Assembly (NCBI GenBank): GCA_030248295.1
Contig: JASANH010000851.1
Span: forward strand, 1 to 64,000
From: Mesodorylaimus sp. YZB2_4
Taxonomy: Eukaryota; Nematoda; Enoplea; Dorylaimida; Dorylaimidae
Reading direction: 5' to 3'
DNA length: 64,000 nt
This document shows positions 56,973 through 64,000 of this stretch, in pieces. The notes below the pieces were generated by a model, which made no database searches, had not been told where the DNA came from, and saw only the letters and a list, made by a program, of their open reading frames with translations. The first letter of the stretch is position 1. Each line of letters starts with the position of its first letter. The position numbers and the translations under genes are program-made.

Positions 56973-59900
56973 CTATGGTATGTAACTGTAGTGGTTGCAT
57001 CCTACTTCAGGGGTGATGCGGCCGAGTGTGGAGCCATCCACTTGATCTATGGTAAAAAGCTCGCATTGGCCAGTGAAATACCAGTTGAAACTGCGACACC
57101 ACGTTTGCTTGGCGCAATGGAATGCGCAGTCCGGGACTGACCACACCGATTGTACGGTTTGAATAGCTAGGTTTCGATCCATGCACGAGTACGGCGAATG
57201 ATCAAAATCTTGCTTGATGTCTGCGCAGAGTAGAACAAAATGACGTTAGTCTGGTGTAGTGAGGCTGTGTTGTCCTCATGATTTGAAGTGCCATTATTGT
57301 CCTGCGAATCAATGTTGTATGCTAGTGAGCGGGTGTGCGTGAGGACGAGCAAGAGCTAGTATGGATGGAGTTGAAGAGAAAGGCGGTTGCCCCACTCACA
57401 TGGTCAGTGGTGAATGGTGCAGCCGACTAGAGAAGTCTGGTCTTTGTTTTGGAGAAGGAATAAAGAGTCTGCACGACGTCGGTACCTTTCTTCTTTGGTA
57501 AGTGTGCTTAGGCCTCACCTAGGTTTAGTCTCCATTCTTGGTCTAGAGTAGGAAGTACAGGAGCTGAAAGCCCATCCTTACAGAAGGAACTTCGTTTAAT
57601 GGGCTGGTGGGTTAGGCGTCTGTCTCTCATGTCACGCCAGGTGCGCAGTTACGGATCAGTGTTCGACTCGCGGTCTGATAAAAAAATTCGCTTGTAATGT
57701 TTCCCTGTAGTGCACTGTTTATTGCTGGGTGATGAGGTGGAACAGGACGGTTGGCGAGAAAGGACCATTCACTACAACACGAAATTTGAATTTCCCGCCA
57801 TCTGCTTATGACAATTTGTCTCAAGTGAAGAGTCCCAAATACTGCGTGCGCGCGCATATAGAAGAGACTGCAACCAAAAACAGTTTTGGTTTTTTTCCGA
57901 AGAAAAGCGATGAAGTGAGTTGATATATTGAAAAAATTTTGTGAAATAAAAAAATTTCGTAGAATCAAACGCGCGCACATGAATTTACTGTGAAGGGCAG
58001 TTTCTCCTTTGCACTGGTAATTTGCTCTTGCGATGTTGCAAAGAGTACGATGATGGTCAGTCTCGATGTGGAAAGCCTTTTCACGAATATCCGATTGGAT
58101 AAAACGATGAATATCATCCTCGACAAGCTGTTTCCAACAGGCCAGGAGCAAGTACAAGGTGTTAGTCGGGTGCAATTCAAATCACTTTTGGAGCTCGCGG
58201 TGAAAGACTGCTTTTTCTTATTTGATGGGAAATCTTACCAGCAGGTAGACGGGGTGGCCATGGGCAATCCTTTGTGCCCCGTTTTTGCCAATATCTTTCT
58301 AGTCCATCATGGCTTCAAAACTGCCTAAAGGGCTACGCCCCTGTGGTCAATCGCAGATATGTGGATGACACTTTCCTCCTTTTCAATACTCAACAGGCGG
58401 ATGACACAACCACTCCCTCTGATGCTGCAGCCAACAAGTTTGCTGCCTATCTAAACAAACAGCACAAGAACATGCGCTTCACTGTGTAGCTGGAATCTGA
58501 TGCCTCTATTTCATTTTTGGGGGTCTCCATATTACGATCAGACCAGGGCTTCAGCACCTCAACTTTTCCAAAACCAACTTTCACGGGCCTGTACACCCAG
58601 TTTGAAAGTTGCATGCCAATCAGATACAAGAGAGGTCTGTTGCAGATTCTTTTCTACCGTGCTCATCAGCTATGCTCCGACTATAACCTCCTGCATATCG
58701 AGTTCAACAAGATCAAGGAATCATGGCCAAGAATGGATATCCACGCTGGCTTACGGACAACGTCTTGCGACGCTTCCTGTCCAGCCAATATCAGGTTCCA
58801 GCAGCCAAGAATCGAAATCGAGCCCGCGTGAAACACGCTTTATCAAGGTCCCCTTCATTGGCCACCGCAGTCTCATCATCCGCCGACGTTTGGACCGACT
58901 TCTCCATCAAGCATATCCACAGATCGATTCCCGCTTCATCTTCACCACGTGCGAAAGAATTGGTGATCGTTTCAACATCAAAGATCGCCTGCCCCGTTTA
59001 CTCGCCTCCCACGTCCTCTATTCGTTCACTTATCGTCGCTGTAATGCAGCGTATGTTGGAAAGACGATCCGACACTTGGGCGTGAGAATTGGCGAGCACA
59101 CAAGCACTTCTTTCCGAACGGGGAAACGCGTTCTAGCCACAGCGGATTCGGCTATCTTGGATCACATGCTTCAAGCGGGACATGACGTTGGCTGTGATGA
59201 TTTTCGCATCATTGATCTGCATATTCCGACAAACTTCTGAAGATCAAAGAAGCCATCCATATTGTGACCAAACGTCCTACTTTAAATCAGCAGAAGGACT
59301 TTGAAACACTCACGCTTTTGCAAAAGATTGTCGCTACGTGAGAATCAACATTGTGTGCGCTACCACAGGTTTCCAGCATTGATGCGTTGCCCGCCTTACG
59401 ATGTGTCTATCAGTTCCTGATGATGTGTCAAGTTAAGACGAAACGTCGAAAATATAATTATAATAAATAATGTCGTATTTGAGTAATTTATTGGTCTTCT
59501 CGTTCCTTTGGAGATGCCACATCCCTCCGCTTTGAAGTATGGCGCTGTGCTGTACACTCAAATGTCTGCCTTGTTTGTAAGAATAAAGCAAGAAGCTTGA
59601 ACTCTTCTAATGTCATTTACACTGGATAATGATCTTACAGTATGATGATCCTACCGCCAGACCCTCAGGTTCTAATTATTGTCGGTCGGACGTCAGGCGC
59701 GTCTACGCCATAATCGCGGAGTCGCCGCTTTCAGACGATTGTACACGAAATTTACAGCGATACCTTGGGTTAATATCTGCGGCAATTGTGTAGAGAAAAA
59801 TGTGCTCTATATACTTTCGAGGCTTGATTTTTCGCTTTCGGGTTTCATCGAAGATTTTTTGTAAAATTTTGCGACGTAAATGGAAAAAAATTGTTATAAA

Positions 59901-61972
59901 CTCAATAAAAGCAGTAAAAGCAAAAGAAAGACAACCAGCCGATAATGCATATTTTTCTCTACAAAAATGTCGCTGACAAGAAGCTCGTTATTGCTAATTT
60001 CAAGAAAAATTGGCCGAAAGTAGCGAAGGCGCAAAAACGCATTTCAACAGGCGTGTGCGCACCCGATTAGAATTTTAGGCCTTGACGCACGTGTACCCAG
60101 TTTTTCCGGGAGATACAGTTATTTGTGCGGAAAGCAACGTTGATGAGACGAAGTTGCAAAAGCGAGTCGAGTCAACTCACTGATAGCAGCGCACAAAGCA
60201 TATTGTCCAATCGCGCATGAAACATCGCCGAGTTTTGATGCCATCTGATAAAGAACGATGCACTGTCCATCGCCAGTTTGAGAATCGGGACCAGAAGCGG
60301 AGCCCGATTGCAAAAAGGTCTTGTTGATGGATAAACTTGCGTCAGCGGTGCTGCTATTGGTGTGGAAGTTAGTGAACGGGCCCAACACGTTGCTGTTGAC
60401 AGGGGGCTTTGGGTCGTTTTTTAGTGCCACCCAAACGTATCTATCACCGAGATTTTGCTAAAAATGAGAAAAAGCAGATTAAAAAATTGGTCAAGAAATT
60501 TAGAAATCAGGCTTCCCGTAATGTAATTCGAGATAACTGTCAGCTCGTTGGCCGTAAAAATATGACTGAATATTGCGCCTCGGTTTTTGCAAACTCCAAA
60601 CGCAGCGGCCCAAGTGAATTTCATGTAGCCAGTTGAATCTTTGGGAATGAAGAAACACCGTCCCCCGTTGACAACTCCACCATGTCTGGTCAAACATGTC
60701 TCTTCGAACGTGCTTGCATCAACGCAGGGCTGACCTGAAAAACCAAACGGACCTAGTTTACGAGTAGAATCTTCCCCTGATGCCCCAGAATCCGGGCTCA
60801 TTGTAGACCAATTACCACTAAAGACAAAGTACACTCTAGAATCGACGTGGGAATATTGGAAAAAGAGCGTGATATTCACGTTCAGCATCCACGTTTTAAA
60901 GGACATCTACATACTGTACATTGAGCCTATGTAAAAAAAGTCAAAGTGCTTGATAGCAAAGGGGAACAATAGGGAAATAAAAATTTAGATTTTCTAAATA
61001 ATTGAGATGACGGCCTAGCATTTCTGCTGCCCCACAAAAACTTGGGTCCTGGATCTGAATATCATACTCTTCTTTTCAATATTCTGACATCGATTCTAGA
61101 GTGTACTTGGTCTTTAACGAATCACAAATCGAGCCTTGAGAAAGTCGAAAAAAATGAGCGCTGATCAAAAACGATGGTCACAAACTGCCTGAAGTTTATT
61201 ACTCGCTGCTTATTCGCTGCAAACAGAATAATTATATCTGGCCTATTTCGATAGTAGTAGTCAGACGCAGTAGCACTTGGTGGCATATCTGCACGGCTTA
61301 TTCGGCCTATTCAAAAACAGAGGGCTTGGATTTTTTTAGACCTCTTCCCTCGCGTCAATCTGTTTGCCTTCCTGCCATTCGTCCGCATACCAAGAACCGG
61401 AAAATCCTCCAAAAACAGCAACTCTTCGATGGATATACCAGGAGGATGAAATTTCACGCTGCGCAGACAACGAAGACATGAATCAACATCAGTGACGATC
61501 GCGCACATATTCTCAAAAGGTGAGTTTAAAGTGGCCAATCAAAAACTGAAGGGCGTCCTGTATTCGCCAGCCTCTCTTTTGTCAAAAATCCCTGAATCCC
61601 CCTACCCTCACTGTTGACGTTGCCAACATGCGTTCTGCAGTACGATTATTTCTGGTGACACACTAGTCCAGTACTGCAGGTGTGCAGGCCCATCCTGCTG
61701 CGTTTTATAGTGCTTGAAGCTGGAGCGATAGCAACGAGCAGGTTGGTGCTGGGTGTCACCTGTGTTGGTGGAATCAAGGTGCCCCACCCAAGACCAGAGA
61801 CTGTGAGGCGTGCAAAGTGGGCGTGTGAGAAGTTAGTCTTCTCTATCCCGGGTCTAAATCACCGAATTTGACAGAAGAGTCGACCGATTGAGAGTAAAAA
61901 GTATTGATCACATTTTGTCTTACTTGCAACGCGGCTCACCACCAGCAATATAATTAGCAGATGGTAGACCAT
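56973..61972 (-). CDS. Secreted C-type lectin / PAN domain protein B
   Basis: Four exons on the minus strand: 61972-61924, 60734-60517, 60457-60181 and 57220-56973; about 263 residues. Domain order equals paralogue A: signal peptide (MVYHLLIILLVVSRVAS), C-type lectin domain, PAN/Apple domain. The lectin half keeps the expected cysteines, with RCFFIP, AAAFGVCKNRGAIFSHI, then GQCIVLYQ and VSCAIGQYALCA. The PAN exon has CAFHCAKQTWCRSFNWY and ends NHYSYIP. Exons 1, 3 and 4 have exactly the lengths of those in A (49, 277 and 248 nt). Intron 2 is also 59 nt and also lacks a GT donor. Intron 3 was enlarged by an LTR, a SINE and a Penelope-like element. This is the better preserved copy. Ligand unknown; extracellular role inferred. 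Confidence 0.82.
57255..57599 (+). mobile_element. Diverged LTR, second copy
   Basis: Colinear with the solo LTR at 54197-54512: tgtagtgagg, ttgtcct.atgatttgaa, gctagtgagcgggtgtgcg, aagagtctgcac.a.gtcgg and gcccatcctta.agaaggaac. Its right end is mutated and abuts a SINE, so no target duplication can be read. Intron 3 of lectin gene B. Confidence 0.7.
57600..57735 (+). mobile_element. tRNA-derived SINE (family S1)
   Basis: Head gggctggtgggttaggcgtc, tgtctctcatgtcacgccag, B-box gtgttcgactcgcgg and a degraded body ending gcactgtttattgctggg. Directly adjoins the LTR. Confidence 0.65.
58044..59341 (+). pseudogene. Penelope-like element, 5'-truncated, with GIY-YIG
   Basis: The reverse transcriptase enters at MVSLDVESLFTNIRLDKTM, followed by FLFDGKSYQQVDGVAMGNPL and, after a frameshift, NRRYVDDTFLLF near 58358. 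A stop near 58487 and further frameshifts separate later parts. The C-terminal GIY-YIG endonuclease has HVLYSFTYRRCNAAYVGKTI and HLGVRIGEHTS near 59010-59105. The tail reads IVTKRPTLNQQKDFETLTLL up to a TGA at 59341. Penelope-like elements carry this pairing of domains. The N-terminal third of the reverse transcriptase is missing. It lies antisense in intron 3 of lectin gene B. Confidence 0.88.
59342..59500 (+). other. Penelope-like 3' end with hammerhead-like motif
   Basis: After the stop come ctgatga at 59417-59423, a gtc..gac short stem and cgaaacg at 59439-59445, then AT-rich sequence with aataaa. CTGATGA and GAAA are the conserved core boxes of hammerhead ribozymes, which are known in this class of elements. 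Stems I and III are not convincing here, so an active ribozyme is doubtful. Confidence 0.3.
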
Positions 61973-64000
61973 GCTCTCCAACCCTGAAAGCAAGTATGTA
62001 CAGTACAGTACATAGGTGAAACTGACTCGCGTCATGTCCTGCAAACGAAAACCAAAAACCTCTCTCGAGGAAAAAGATCATCCATCTTGCGACAACAGCA
62101 AAAAATAAGGATTCGCTGCTCCAAAACATATTTAGCAATATTTTAATTTATCACCAAGCACTGTGGTGACTGTCGGATCGTGAGACTCTTTTAGCTGAAG
62201 GTCTTCATTCACGAGCTGAGCTCACTCCTCTCGCAAAGCACGTTTTTCAGGTACATGGTTTGAAGGAATACGAAACTATTCTCTTAAACTTTATCATTTT
62301 CAAGCACAGTATACTCGTATGCCTTTTTTCGACAGATCGTCAAGACTCATTGGACTCTGTGGTACATTTGTGCCCTTGGAATGTTTGCTGAATTTATCGA
62401 TTCGTGCAAGCATGACTTGATAAAAGAAGAATAGAGCAACAGCTGGAACTCTCTAGATACTGGGGGTTCTGGAAGGAGGGGGTCTATGAATTCAATACTT
62501 TTGTCTGCTTAATAAAATAGCTGCTAGTCTCATTGTTGACCAGATGACCGTTGTTCTCGCTCATTATTGTTTCATGTGTGCTCGTACTGTACCGACATAG
62601 TTAGTTACTCACTAGTGGGCCGCTATGTCCTTTTGTTGCGGTCACCATGTGAGCTGAAAAAATTCGTTGTTTTTTGGTCAGTTCGAGAAGCATTATTTCG
62701 TTTCAGCCAGCCGGTTGGATCGACCAAGTTCAATGTAAATTGGATCTAGACAAAATTTCGAAACAGTTGGTCAAAGTTCGCCCATGAACTCGACAATTAC
62801 CTGGCCTAAAAAGTTGACCATAGGAAACATTCTAGAAAAAGTGAACGGGATTGTCAGCCAATGACCTCTTTGCTGGTCAAAACTTTGGACTCGTATTCTA
62901 CTGTACATGGTTAAGTTAAGGTTTCTGATCGATTTCTTCTTCTAGAAACCAAGTAAAATTTTGAGAAATTCTATCGTGGGTTCACCGAGTACTGCGTAGT
63001 ATGTTGGGGCCAAAATTATCGAATTCATCCATTGGCATCGAAAAAACCCTTGTGTCAGGCTGCTACCATAGTCGCATCTGTGTGAGCTGGACTCATTGGA
63101 CTAACGATAAAGCAATCAAGAGTGATGTGCTAAGAAAGCACAGCTTCAGTCTGCTTTGGCAAGATGGTTTCCAGCACATCACTGGTCTCAGTGCTTCCTA
63201 CGGGTAACAGCACAAGCTACTGCATTCATTTAATATACTAATTGCGGCGGAAGTAGTGAAGCTGCGTTTTAAACTGAACTGAAGCTATGACACTACGTGA
63301 CTTCCACCTGGGCATAAACCAGACGATGACTAGTGTGCAATGGATCGGATGCTAGTCTTCCAATATACATGCTGTTCATACCTACTTTGAACAAATAGCG
63401 AGCTAATATAACAGGACCTCTGGCTGTAACATAAATAGACAAAGTTCTTTGAGCATGGTCGGTGCTCAGGCTTGCTACCACCCTGGCTTGACAGCCAACC
63501 CTGGCTTGACTGCTTGAAAACCAGGGTTGACCCATCATCCGATAGCCCAGTGTGCGTTACCAGTGCCTGGTGAAATCCTCAGCTCACCGTAGGGCTATCT
63601 ATGGCTAAACAGAGGATGGCTCAAGCCACAGGACACCACGTGTCATAGTTTATTAGCCACCACAGCACAAGGGCCGTGTAGACTCACAATTCGAGGAGCA
63701 GCCGCACGTGTCAGCCGTCAAAGGGGTTCTGAGCAACCTGAGCTTGGAATACCAACTCGGCAAGTCCAGATCAGTTCTCTGCCGATGCCTGCAAACCAAA
63801 CTGGACATTCGACCTCGACCTCGCTCTTGGACTTGTGCCAGCTTTGACTTAGGAGAGGCGCGCCGATTTTCTGACCCAGTGCACCAATAGGGCGGCGAGC
63901 ATAGTCCATGCCTATTACACGGGCATGAAGGCTCGATAAATAAACAAGTCCCTCATCGAATGGGCCCAGTGGGTTAGCACCAAGTAATCCAAGTGCTCCA
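61973..64000. other. 5' flank of lectin gene B and unannotated end
   Basis: From 61973 to about 62650 it is colinear with the gene A promoter side. Beyond that no gene was recognised up to the window end. A small gacctc-type hexamer patch lies near 63808-63822. Confidence 0.4.

Overview
The window is nuclear DNA from an animal. Every conserved gene has many short exons with GT..AG introns, the proteins are metazoan orthologues, and the spacers are packed with retroelements, DNA transposons and tRNA-derived SINEs. Protein similarity suggests a protostome invertebrate, but nothing in the window fixes the phylum.

Layout. Bases 1-13,300 hold no convincing gene; they are a mosaic of dispersed repeats, SINEs and a striking 490-bp foldback. 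Bases 13,379-40,960 are a compact block of six conserved genes. NDUFAB1 (mitochondrial acyl carrier protein, minus strand) is divergent from LUC7L (U1 snRNP splicing factor). LUC7L is followed on the same strand by WDR13, PGS1 (mitochondrial phosphatidylglycerophosphate synthase) and TMEM186 (mitochondrial, complex I assembly). TIMM23 (inner-membrane import channel, minus strand) is convergent with TMEM186. Exon-intron structures of all six could be worked out with phases that close exactly; only the very 5' ends (possible upstream 5' exons) stay open. Four of the six products act in mitochondria.

Bases 41,200-46,700 and 56,490-62,700 are two copies of a tandem-duplicated segment. Each carries a four-exon secreted protein gene (signal peptide, C-type lectin domain, PAN/Apple domain) on the minus strand, and a fragment of a third copy lies at 54.9 kb. 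Between the copies is a nest of mobile elements: a 31-bp minisatellite, a degraded LINE split by two DNA transposons, and a solo LTR. The second lectin gene carries an LTR, a SINE and a truncated Penelope-like element with a GIY-YIG endonuclease inside one intron.

The most unusual signals are these. (1) TGATC/ATCGAT-rich low-complexity DNA fills introns of the conserved block and appears to continue into PGS1 and TMEM186 exons. (2) Several unrelated-looking inverted-repeat elements have ends built of short tandem 5-6 bp units, with a different unit in each family. (3) A 1.7-kb transposon with 33-bp terminal repeats and an 8-bp palindromic target duplication carries a broken gene of the GHSYMDSDRDF-type family. 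(4) Both lectin paralogues share an intron without a GT donor.
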